A DNA stretch of 64,000 nt, taken from Acanthococcus lagerstroemiae. Taxonomy: Eukaryota; Arthropoda; Insecta; Hemiptera; Eriococcidae. The DNA lies in the NCBI GenBank assembly GCA_031841125.1, contig CM063109.1:11322321-11386320 (forward strand), in the 5' to 3' direction. The notes below the pieces were generated by a model. The model was not told where the DNA came from. It worked only from the letters and a program-made list of their open reading frames with translations, and did no database searches. Positions 24,397-34,185 of this stretch are shown here, piece by piece. Every line of letters starts with the position of its first letter. The stretch's first letter is position 1. A program made the translations under genes and the position numbers.

Positions 24397-27212
24397 CACC
24401 GACTTAAGAAACCCTATTTTTAATATAAAGGTACATAAATATACGTGTAGCAGTACGAGTGACTTTGAATGGTGCACATTTTAGTCACATGTGGATGATA
24501 GCTGAAGAAATAATCTCAAAAATAAATTGTGCGACTCAAAAGATCCTATTTTCGATACACTTGACGTACTCACTCCTAAGTTTTAGGTTGTGACCCCTGA
24601 TAGAATGTAAAAATATTATAAATTTTTTAAATAAAGTTTATTTTTAATTATTAATAAATTAATTAAGTTAGTAAAAATAATTATTAAAATTATTAATATC
24701 ATAAATTTTTTTATTAGCTTGTTGAGTAGGAGTTAAGACCAAAAACTGTCATCAAAAATGGATGTAACGTTGGTATCTGAAAATCATACGAACAGAGTTT
24801 TAGTTATTTTTATCGTATTTTCATGGACTGTATGAAAATAGTTCACTTTCATCCAGGAATGAAGCACAGACTAATGACCCATAGAATTTTTTTTTTTTTT
24901 TCTTACAATTTTGAACAGATAGTTCTTTATTATAATAATTATAGAGGGCAATGGTTATAACTGAACGATTTTCATTTTGCAAAACTCTATTTTTAGGATT
25001 TTTTAAAGCAACAGTGTAAATTTCGGTACGAAAAATTCTATGTAAAATTTCAAACCCCATTGAGCGACCCCTAAATTTCTTTTATTTTGAAAAAGTTTTA
25101 ACGGGTGTGTTTTTACACCAACTAGAACGCATTTAGCGAAACATTAAAAAAATAGTTATTTAATGAATCATTTGGACAAATCAAGTCCTGGGTTTTAACA
25201 AAATATAGACATATCAATTTTCACATCTTAGGTTTTTACATTTTATACCAGTTGAAGTACACCAGTCGATTCTTGATGAGCAGTGTTCTATTTATACTTA
25301 TGAAAGCTCAGAAATTTCCGTTATTATTGTGAAAATGAAAAATTTCCCACTCAGCGCTAGTTGACGGACTATAGCTCACCTGATGGTAAGTATTCTGTTA
25401 TAACATACTTATTTACACAGAAATTTTGTCAAAATTAAGTAATGACGCAAGTAGCTTCCATTCCTTTTCCTCACACCTATACTCACTTATCACGAATAAC
25501 TCGAATCCACATTAAATAAAAAATGAAAGAGTGTAACATAGCATCGAGTGTTATTGATTTTTCTAATTCAGCCCAAATATTCAGTCTCTGAAAAGTCAAT
25601 TTTTGTATATTTGAAATCGTATAATATACAAAGCAGTTTGAATTTCTGTGAATAACTTCGACAGCCTTTTACATTCGCGGCTGTTTCATATATTCAGATA
25701 AGAAAACAAAAGCAGCCCTTTGTTTTTCTACATACCTTGAAGAGAACTCTGCAAATTGCCAACGAATGGCTCAATTCGCTGTGTCATATTACGCGATAAA
25801 AAAATCCATTATATTCCAGAAAAGCGAGAGCAACCTATATTACATTCTTTTTCAGAAATCCGAAAAGGAAAACTTCATGAACTGAAAACTGCCACGTGCC
25901 GCTGAAACGGCGAGGGCGTCGAAACCTCGAACAGAGCAAATAAGGCTCTCAAAAATAGCCTAGTTTCCAACGTCACCCGATTTTTATTTATTTTCTCTGC
26001 ATAAGCTGTGCATACGACCGAGAAAATTAAGTTATTCGCCTTAATGGTAGACCGAGTTGCCCTGAAAAAGTTGAGCTGAAATTGGCGAACCGCCAGACTC
26101 CAGCTCGATAATTATCCACGAAAAAAAAATGGTGATCTGTTTGTGAAAATGTAATAAAGCTCATATCTGAAGTGGGCGTGCCCGTTACTACGACCGCCCT
26201 CGAAGGTTTATATTTACAGCTTGAGGTGTAAGATTGATAAGCTTCGTTTTGTCGCAGTGCTTTCGAGCTCTTCGCGCTGCTATACCGAACTTTCGGATCA
26301 ATAACAAGCGATGGAAACTGTAACCTGTACATTGAAGGTATCTATTTTCACCCCGCAGTGGTTCGCCTTTTGATAAAATTTTTCGTAACGCTTCTGCGGA
26401 TTTCTGCCAGACTACGTACTTCCCTTATTTTCTTCGGCGTCATTTAATCGATTTCAGCGTTACGATTTCGCGTAAAGCTGTCGCTGTTCAAATTCTGCCG
26501 CAGATTTCGGTTTCGCCAGCACCGCGCCCTCAACGCATACCTGATTTTCCCGAAAATTTTATCAACAGTACGAGCTCGCGCAAACTTACATTTGCGAAAG
26601 ATTCTAAAATTTTTCGCTCGCTCCGCTCACCATCAATGGCTTGGTACCCCAAATTTTAGGCGTGCCCTTTCAAAACTAAAATTCTAGGTATAGGTCGAGT
26701 TAGAAATCACAAAATTGAAATGCTTCTAGTCCGAGGAGCATTCATCAATTATTCGAAGAAGAAAAATCGAAATCAGTCGATTAAAGGGAGACTCGGGCAA
26801 ATGGCACCACTTAAGCAAAAGTGTAAAACCAGTGGTGTTTTCAAGAAATGTCTCGAAGGGGGGGGGGGGAGCTCAATAAATTTGACCAACTGAATACTGC
26901 AAACAATTTTTGTGTATTCGCATTGATTACAAAAATTAAGTATAATAAAACTGTACCTAAATGTAAAAAAAAAATTCATAAAAAAGTAAAAAAAAAGCAA
27001 TTTCAATCAACGATGAAGCCAATGAAAGAATGAACAATAAACATACAGTTAAAATATGCAATGTTATGATTATGATTTCCATTTATCATTACATTACTGA
27101 TTGAAAATGTTTATTAAAAAATTGCGGGTATTTTTAGTTATACCTATATCGCTTTCTTGTACAGAGGTTTTCGATTTTACTCGCAGTTTTTCGGTAGCAT
27201 TACGAGATGTTA
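24397..27212. other. Non-coding stretch, nothing firm
   Basis: An AT-only patch (TTAATTA words) lies at about 24600-24720. The part 25750-26640 is GC-richer and looks unique. A minus-strand frame of 101 codons there (26027-26332) has no recognised domain. A G12 run lies at 26858-26869. Confidence 0.5.
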
Positions 27213-27560
27213 TTACAACCAAATTTTTGAAAATTTCTCAGATTTGAACTCAAAATGACGAACATTGGGATTCGAAGATGATGTAGTTTTCGACGATATT
27301 TTTCCAACAGAGGAACCACTCGCTGAAGATGAAGAATATGATCTCTTCGATTTACTCGTGTTTCCTTCATCTCCATTCTCTTCTGGTTTCTTTGATTTTG
27401 CTAACCACCTGAGTATCGTTTTAGGTTTTCCAAAAAATTTGAAATATTCCAACATTTGATAGTCAATGGCGAGATGGCAACGAATGAAAATGATGATAAG
27501 ATGATACAACGTTTCATCAGTGTGGCCAGTTAAGAGGGAATGAAAATGTAATAGAAAAAA
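27213..27560 (-). CDS. Hypothetical serine-rich ORF or exon
   Basis: A minus-strand frame stays open for 116 codons from a stop at 27561-27563 down to 27213, in A+T-rich DNA where chance stops are common. It has no good ATG near its start (a TTG at 27507-27509), so it would be an exon or a fragment. The first half is hydrophobic/aromatic (YHLIIIFIRCHLAIDY, YFKFFGKPK). The second half is acidic then serine-rich (PEENGDEGNTSKSKRS, SSSSASGSS). I do not recognise a family. The complementary strand is also open over part of it, which weakens the case. Confidence 0.25.
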   Translation of the reverse strand, partial: FFLLHFHSLLTGHTDETLYHLIIIFIRCHLAIDYQMLEYFKFFGKPKTILRWLAKSKKPEENGDEGNTSKSKRSYSSSSASGSSVGKISSKTTSSSNPNVRHFEFKSEKFSKIWL

Positions 27561-28029
27561 TTACGAAACTACGTAGCAACCGATAGGATCGCTGAGATTA
27601 GACTTTTTATATTTTATTGTTTTCAGTGCTAAATTTCCGCCGGCGCCGTTTCACTTTTTTTTTCGAGAAGGGGCTGAGCCCCCAACTTTTCCGTACAAAT
27701 TCTCGAGGAGGGGCTGAACCTCCCGAGCCCCCATATGGGAAAGCCCTGGTAAAAAACTTTCTAATTACTACTTTATGTAATAATAAATACATTCACGAAT
27801 AGAGCGAACTTTAAGCTATAACACTGATTATTTTGTCAAAATTGAGGCACTGTGAGTGATTCAAATTTGAGTTTTTGGGAAGCATCATTTCAGTACCTTG
27901 AAAAAAGTTCCTGGGTCAGAGGAATCGCTGCATTGAGCGAAAGGAATCATGTATGAAATACAGTAAGTAAACCTCTAATTGTGAATGAGGTTAATAGAGC
28001 TGTTTTATAAATTAATAATATATAGAGTT
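27561..28029. other. Non-coding stretch with GC-rich patch
   Basis: At 27640-27750 there are two similar patches, GGGGCTGAGCCCCC and GGGGCTGAACCTCC, giving GGGAEPP-type frames often seen in decayed repeats. Nothing else recognised. Confidence 0.45.
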
Positions 28030-28079
28030 GTTATATTCCTTAGTCTCTTGACAAGTAGGCCTTTTTGAAAAAAAAAAAA

Positions 28080-29269
28080 GAAAAAAAAAGGCTCTCTTAG
28101 CTTGTTTCATTCTACTCTTTAATGTTTTACTTCTTCCAGCTTGCGTTATCAGACTACCTAAGGATTTAATTCCTTTCCATCCTTTATTTTTTCACCTGTT
28201 TCCATATTTTATTGGATTTGGTTCCCATCTATTGACAACCATCATTTTTGTTTTATACTTATTCATATCTTCATTCTATATTTTATTTTCAATTTTCCAT
28301 ACAAATCTTTCAATATTTTCTTTAGTTTTTCTCTATTTCTCTCCACTACTGCTAAGTCATCTGCAAAGCTTATCATTCTAACCGTCTCATCATAATAATT
28401 ATTAGGTCTATTTTCCTTTCATTCACTTCTTCAATTAATAAGTTAAACAGTGCTGGTGACAAACAGCAACCTTGTCTTACTCCTTTTTGAATTTTTTCTT
28501 CTCCCACTTCATCCTCTATTCGAGGAGTTATCTGTCAAAAGGGCCCTTGGCAAATGGGATTCCTATTCGTCAGGGGCCCTTTTGACAGATAACTCCTCAT
28601 TTGTATTTGAGCCTCTTGATCCTCTTATACGAGTATAAATTCAATATTACTCTTCTTTCTCTACACTTAACTCCTACCTCCTACAATATTTGTAACATTT
28701 TTGACCATTCAACATTATCAAAAGCTTTTTGTAAGTCTACAAATGCTACATACGTATTCAAACCTTTTTTCAGCCTTTCCCCAATAAAAGCTTCAAGGAT
28801 AAAATTGCTTCCTTATTTCTTCTACCTTTTCTGAGTATAAAGTGATCTTCGTCCACGCTTTCTTCCATTTTATTTTTTGTATTCTCTTATTTACTATCCC
28901 AGCTAGAATCTTTAATGCATGCGATAGTAAACTTATAGTATAATAATCTTCACATTTACCTGCTCCTGCTTTCTTTAGGGATCACAATCAACCTGCTTTT
29001 CTGTAAATCTCTTGGTATTTCTCCTTCCTCGTACATTCTGTAGATTAATTCATATAATTTTTTAAACCTATTTCTTCTGTAGTCTTGAATAACTCACTAG
29101 CCATTTCATCAACTCCATCTGCTTTACATGCTTTCGTTTCCATCAGAGCTTCATCAAGTTCCGATCTAAAAATAGGATCTTTTCTTTCTTCATCCTCCAT
29201 TCTATCTTCTCTTTCCATACATTTACTTATACCTGCTCCATTCTTATACAGCTTTTCAACATAACTCAC
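28080..29269 (-). pseudogene. LINE reverse transcriptase domain
   Basis: The first open part (29045-29269) reads YVEKLYKN and ALMETKACKADGVDEM, the usual RT entry. Then, across frameshifts, come YEEGEIPRDLQKSRLIVIPK, AFVDLQKAFDNVEW (about 28700-28750, the first catalytic Asp region), GVRQGCCLSPALFN (about 28440-28480), SFADDLAVVE (about 28345-28380, the FADD catalytic box) and SLGSLITQAGR. The order and spacing are those of a LINE RT. Catalytic residues are preserved, but the frame is not. The 77-bp palindrome separates LYSYKRIKRL from RIEDEVGEKIQKGVRQG. Confidence 0.85.
28522..28598. mobile_element. 77-bp palindromic mini-insertion in LINE RT
   Basis: Two 25-bp arms (28522-28546 and 28574-28598) are perfect inverted copies, starting GAGGAGTTATCTGTC and ending at GGGCCC, with a 27-bp loop. 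It interrupts the RT reading frame between two pieces that are adjacent in relatives, so it was inserted after the LINE. ATT stands on both sides (one base off on the left), which might be a 3-bp target duplication. It could be a very short MITE or a fold-back. Confidence 0.8.
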
Positions 29270-29334
29270 CCATAATTTTTTGTCTTCTTTTTTTAGAGTC
29301 TAATAATTTTCTTTTTTCATAGGTTAAATAATTT

Positions 29335-29552
29335 AGAAGTCTGGTTAGCCAAGTGGATAGCGCGTTGGTCTCAGAATCCGGAGGTTCCGGGTTCGAGCCC
29401 ACGTAGCAACTCGCCAACATTTTCGACCTAGGCCGGTTTTTCGGCCAGAAAGGAAGAGGGCTAAGACAGCCTTAACAGCCTCCCCGACGTCTCTGAAGTA
29501 ATGCTCGAACAGGCGGATTCCAGGACTCGGGTGGAGAGCAAATTAGAAAAAG
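29335..29552 (+). mobile_element. tRNA-derived SINE, copy 1, inside the LINE
   Basis: The head GTCTGGTTAGCCAAGTGGAT with GGTTCCGGGTTCGAGCCC forms a tRNA-like region with A box (TTAGCCAAGTGG) and B box (GGTTCGAGCCC at 29390-29400). The body (GCCGGTTTTTCGG, GGCGGATTCCAGG) and an A-rich AAATTAGAAAAAGAG tail follow. It is flanked by AGGTTAAATAATTT (29321-29334) and AGGTTAAGTAATTT (29553-29566), 13 of 14 identical, a typical LINE-mediated target duplication. It lies in the linker between the LINE endonuclease and RT, in the opposite orientation. It is not a functional tRNA gene, because the head is fused to the SINE body. Confidence 0.92.
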
Positions 29553-30010
29553 AGGTTAAGTAATTTGTTCTCTTTCTTCTAACTCCAAAATATCTTTTTA
29601 CTTCACAATACATGACTGATCAGATTTTCCTGCTTTCATTGGCTCTTCAATTCCCGTACACTTCTGATTAATCCATTTTTCTTTGGCTTTCTTACGTTCT
29701 CTCTTTATTTGATTTCTTAACGCTTTATTCCTTACTTTCTCTATCATTGGCTTATTTATACTTTCTTCTTTCTTCCATTAACTCTAGTAACTTATTTTTA
29801 ATCCACGGTTTTCTCCTTTCTATCATTTGAGTATCTATTTTCTTCCTTGCTGCCAAATTTATTTCTTCTTTTAATGCTATCCACTCCCTGTCAATATCAT
29901 TTCCTTCCTGTGATTTACAAAATTATTTGGTTATTTCTTTATGATATTCTTCTCTTTCCTCTACCCCTTTTAATAACTTCAAATTCTATTTTGTTTTTAC
30001 TTTTTCTTAT

Positions 30011-30736
30011 TCATATTTTTAAATTGAAACCTAAATTTAATTCTACTACTAAATTGTGATCACTATTTGCATCCGCTCCTGGGCATATCTTAAAGTTCAA
30101 TATTTGATTTTTATATCTCCTTCTCGTCTTAATATAATCTATTTGATATCTTTTTTCATCTTCTGGACTTCTCCAAGTGTATGTTCTTCTGTCACAATTT
30201 TTAAAGAGAGTGCTTAGAATAACTAATTTGCACTCCTCACAAAATTTTATGAGCCTCATCCTTCTTTCACCTTGCTCTCCTAAACCATACTCTCCACATA
30301 CCCCTTGTTCTTTTCTTCCTCCCACTTTGGCGTTTCGCTCTCCCATTATAATTTGCTTAATAATTCATCAATTTCTTCATACATTTTTTTCTACTTCTTC
30401 ATCACTATAACTTCCTGTTGGCATATAAACTTGTTCTATCAGTCAAGATACTGATTTAGGTGATATACTCAACATTAATATTCTTACAGTATATTAGGTA
30501 TAACTTTGCACTCTATTCCCTACAAACTTATTTATAGTTCTACATACGCCTGCTTGCCCTCTTTTCGCTGCTGTATCAATTATTTTATACTCCCCCATCC
30601 AAAAATCATTTTCTTCTGACCATCTCACTTCACTAATTCCAATCAAATCTAATTTTAATCTTACCATACCTTTCTTTAAGTTTTCTAATTTGCCTACCTT
30701 ATACAGTGTCCTCACATTCCATGTCCCTATTCTCAA
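30011..30736 (-). pseudogene. LINE AP-type endonuclease domain
   Basis: The first open piece (30494-30736, 80 codons) reads MRIGTWNVRTLYK, then LKLDLIGISEVRWSE, matching the N-terminus of the exonuclease/endonuclease/phosphatase fold. The N of TWNVR and the E of ISEVRW are its metal-site residues. The second piece (30011-30346) reads GERNAKVG, YTWRSPEDEKRYQIDYI and ADANSDHNLV. In the family the first of these is normally GDWNAKVG, so the active-site Asp reads Glu (GER) here. The catalytic SDH is retained. A frameshifted stretch of about 150 bp lies between the two pieces (VYMPTGSYSDEEVEK can be read there). The domain nicks target DNA for reverse transcription in active relatives. Confidence 0.85.
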
Positions 30737-31050
30737 ATCAGGTTATTTCTCATTTGGTAGTCTCTGCTCTGGACATCCGAATGGGAGACTTTTTAAGTCC
30801 GGAATTATGATTTACTTCGCGATTTGCCATCATAATTATTGTGGTGGAAAGGTACCTATCCCAAGGAAAAATACTGATGTAATTCCTCTTGTTTCCATTA
30901 GAGTTTATTTGTTGGAGTTTTCCTTCTCCTATGTGCTTTCAATTTTTCTTTGCCAAGGTATAGCACACACAGAGAGGGAATGAATAATGGCTGAATAAAA
31001 AATACAAGTAAGTTTAAAACAACACTTCTTAATTCCAAATTCAACTAAAA

Positions 31051-31396
31051 TCACGTACTATTCAATTCATGAGTTAAGCAGAAATCGCAAACATAGAAAC
31101 CAACTTCGGGGTCATCTGTTCAGACTTCTTGGGTCCAGTGTAAACAAAGATTACACTGTACCCACATTTCACAAGATGTACAGGTCATTGATCCACAAAC
31201 AAGGCAAGGAACATTCTTTCCACATTCGTCTTTTCCAATTTCTTCTTCACCATTTTCTTTTCGACGATATCTTCCTTTCCTATCACTTTCTTCTGAGTTT
31301 TCTTTTTTTTTTATTACTTTCTTCTGAACCGGTCTTTTGTTTAACCACGTTCTTTCCGAACTTTTTATCCTCGATCGTTTTCCTCTTATCTGCCAG
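31051..31396 (-). pseudogene. Cys-rich zinc-finger coding fragment with internal stop
   Basis: The minus-strand frame is open from a TAA at 31397-31399 to a TGA at 31051-31053, apart from one TGA at 31120-31122. It reads ADKRKTIEDKK, a charged linker (SEESNKKKENSEES), then GKNVPCLVCGS, CTSCEMWVQCNLCLHW, the stop, TDDPEVGFYVCDFC and LTHELNST. The cysteine spacing (CxxC, CxxC, CxxC, W, C, CxxC) is PHD-like, and the internal TGA falls where a metal-binding Cys is expected. One base change from TGC or TGT would explain it. Such modules occur at the C-termini of some pogo/DDE_1-type transposases and of host chromatin proteins; which applies here is inference. The sequence TTTTAACTGGCAG before ATAAGAGG could be a splice acceptor. 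Confidence 0.6.
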
Positions 31397-31564
31397 TTAA
31401 AATTTTTAATAATGAACGAATCAACAATATTCCTTTAAATAATCACTCATTTAACGAAAATTTAAAAATATTATTAAAATTTCATTGATAAAAAATTTGT
31501 AAACTTAAAACTTACATAAACCTTTTTAGTTATTAATAATAATTTCATGATTAATATTCAACTT

Positions 31565-31728
31565 TTAAAATCCAAATTCTGCCTTTTTCTGCTCTAACTG
31601 TAATCTTTTCAGGTTGTTTGCTTTGATTCGATTTTTCACGTGCACTGAAGTCAAAATTTCGGATTTTTGAGAGGCTCGCGTCATGGATTCTGCATTTCAT
31701 CCTGTGCCTCTATCAGTTTTTCTTCCAT
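31565..31728 (-). pseudogene. Possible upstream exon fragment of the zinc-finger gene
   Basis: On the minus strand a pyrimidine-rich tract, CTTTCTTTTTTTAG, precedes ATGGAAGAAAAACTG. The translation gives MEEKLIEAQDEMQNP, a stop, then after a frame change SEILTSVHVKNRIKANN and LKRLQLEQKKAEFGF followed by TAA. The ILTS.....NRI pattern resembles the 'ILT(S/D)TP' segment seen in C-terminal regions of some pogo/Tigger-type proteins. It lies about 170 bp upstream of the zinc-finger fragment on the same strand, so the two probably belong together. It is degenerate and was not verified. Confidence 0.35.
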
Positions 31729-33239
31729 CTAAAAAAAGAAAGCCGTTATTTTAGAATAATTACGTAATCTATGGGTAAAAGCAAATTTCAAATATAAAAT
31801 TATCTTTAATTTGATGGGTAACTTACCTTATTATATTAACTTCATCGAAATAATTGTAACCGCAAAAATGAAATTGGTAGCTCCTGTGAATCACATTATT
31901 TATCGACTTCTTTTCACAAACTTGGAGCACAAAAAATAATTTCTCAGATTACAATCTTGAGAATGGTCAAGCGCTATCGTATAACAGTGTTACCAATCGT
32001 CTGCGATGATTAGGAAACAAATTATTTGAGGTGATTCCTTCTGCCTAGTGATCCAACTTGCCCCAAGCTCCCTTATCTCGAAAGCTTGAAACAAAGGCAA
32101 CTGATTATCAGGATGTCGAGGTTTTTCACTGATTATTATGTTTCCGTGGTATACAGTATGGTTTGATATGATTTCTAAATCTTGGCGATCAGTATTACTG
32201 ACATTACCTAACGAGAGATGGCTTCTAGACAGACACCGGCTTTTAGACTTTAGACAGACTGACAAATAAGCAACCAGGGGCCAGTCAGATACAAAAAAAG
32301 GTCTCCCTCTACATAAAAATAAAAGAGTTGTTTAACTTCCTCAAAGCGAGGAAGAGAGAAATTATTCTCATCGTCGAATGAAAAAGGATGATTTTTTCTC
32401 TTTTCTGTAAAAAAAAAAAAAGTTTCTCCCATCATTTGAATGCAAAATTTGGATCATGAATTATGGAGTTCCAAAACGAGACCGGTTTAAAAATCTAACG
32501 CAATATTCAGCATCAGAAAAACCCCCTGATCCAATATTCAGTTTGAGTTTTCAATCTACATCGATTTTTCTCATTTTGATGGAGACATTTCTTGATATTG
32601 GACTCAAAATTTGATTGAACGGAAAGTATAGTGCAATTTTTGAATCAGCGATTCCACAAAACCCTACTTCGATAATCTGCCCAGTTGCTTACACCAAGTT
32701 ACTTTGTTTCTCGGTAGGAGAAATGTCGAAGTCCAAAACGAAGCCTGATTAAAATTCAAATGAGATATTTAAAATCGGCTACCCGAGAAAACTTTTTCGA
32801 CAATTTGTTTGATACCTTTCTACTTGTAATTTCAAAGTTTATGGCACGTATCCGTGGAAAAGGGCTTCAGAAAAAAAAAATGTTAACAGTGAAATAAAAG
32901 CACATTTTCATTTTTTTTTCATTTTTTTTTTTTCTATCTGGTTTACTTTTTGAGAAAAATGACAAATCCACCGACAAGTAGGAAGCTGGCAAACTGGAAA
33001 CCTTGTATACACAATCTGAATAACAGCGCTCTCAACAATTAAACCATATTCCCCGGTCCCCAAGAAAAAAAATATTTTTTGAAGAATAAGTGCACACTCT
33101 TAAGATTGTTGGGACCCTTCGGCAGCTCCTAAGGCCCAGCGGGTTGATGTGGCCAGTTCGCCACACTGAAATAAAGAACAATAAAAGCATAGACCAAGCA
33201 TTTTCGACGGGATTGTACCTGGTAAAAATCCTTCTTGTT
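31729..33239. other. Non-coding stretch, nothing recognised
   Basis: Small minus-strand frames at 31990-32265 and 32250-32435 lack motifs. I looked for an upstream transposase catalytic domain that could belong to the zinc-finger fragment and did not see one. Confidence 0.5.
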
Positions 33240-34100
33240 TAATCAATCATTTGCAGTTGGTCGATGAAGACAATAGATTAACCAAAAACATGTAGTTAAT
33301 CAAAAATAATGAAACAAAAACACTCAATAAAGAATTCAAATTCTTAACTGATTCATATGAAATACTTGATTATTTATTATGAATTAATAAATTTTATGTA
33401 TTTTCCATTAATCATTCATTTCTTAAGTAATCTTTCTTACTTTTAATTAATCAATTGTTTTTATCGTTCAATTATTTTTGATTAATCAATTATTTTAAAT
33501 TAACTACTTCTTTTTAATTGATCAATTTTTTATAATAAATTCCATTACTTTTGATTAATTAATTTTTTTAAATTAATCAAGTATTGTACACTTACTAATT
33601 GTTTTAGTTTAATTAATTATTTTCTTTCATTTTAATTTTTTATTAATTCATTATTTTTTATTATTCAATTTATTATTTTAGATTGATGTAATTAATTTTG
33701 ATTAACTGATGATCATTTATCATGACTACTTATTTGATTATTTTTAGTTAAAAATTAATTATTTCAATTAGTTTCTTATTTATTATTTTGAACTAATTGT
33801 ACCTTTGATTAAGTGATTATTTTTAATTCATAGTTGAATTTTGATTCATAAATTAATTTCAATCAGGTATATTTTATAAATCAATGATTTTTAATTAATT
33901 AGGCTTAGTTAATTTATTTTATAATTAACCAATTTTTTGATTAATTCATTTTTAATTGATTGAATATTTTTGAATAATTAAGCATTTTTAGTTATTAATA
34001 ATTTTGGATTAATTTTTTTATGAATCAATTATTTTTGATTAATCATTATTTTGAATTAATTAGTTTTATTATACGCAGTTTGTGTAATATAAACTGATCT
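33240..34100. repeat. AT-only TTAATTA/TTTTGATTAAT tract
   Basis: Nearly 0.8 kb made of variants of ATTAATCAAAAATAATTGAT on both strands, with almost no G or C. It is a decayed low-complexity array with no fixed unit length. Confidence 0.8.
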
Positions 34101-34185
34101 TCTAAAAAATTAGACACTTTTGAGAATACTCGAAAGTAAGTTTTGTAAAATTGAGCTCGTGGCACGCCGATCTTAAAAATTCCCA

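Larger units (their letters stand above)
28030..30985 (-). mobile_element. RTE-like LINE, nearly full length, inactivated
   Basis: On the minus strand an endonuclease then a reverse transcriptase can be read in the order typical of one-ORF RTE/BovB-like LINEs. A 5' untranslated stretch (about 30740-30985) precedes RIGTWNVRTLYK. The 3' part reaches KYGN, then KSLGSLITQAGRSKTLKSR and QAKRA near 28090, followed by A/T-rich sequence, so the end is not precise. The protein is broken by several stops and frameshifts, by a SINE (29335-29552) and by a palindromic insertion (28522-28598). Clade is inferred from the endonuclease start, which resembles proteins named craniofacial development protein 2, a known RTE/BovB-derived domain. 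The element is inactive. Confidence 0.85.

Noticed and set aside
26027..26332. 101-codon minus-strand gene
   Set aside because: No recognised family and no supporting splice signals. Left as part of a non-coding stretch.
29335..29407. Functional tRNA gene
   Set aside because: A and B boxes are good, but the sequence continues into a SINE body shared with 10386-10600, has a target duplication and sits inside a LINE. It is a SINE head.
31120..31122. Selenocysteine codon
   Set aside because: An in-frame TGA at a Cys position fits, but the upstream fragment is frameshifted and no SECIS-like hairpin was recognised. A simple pseudogene is more likely.
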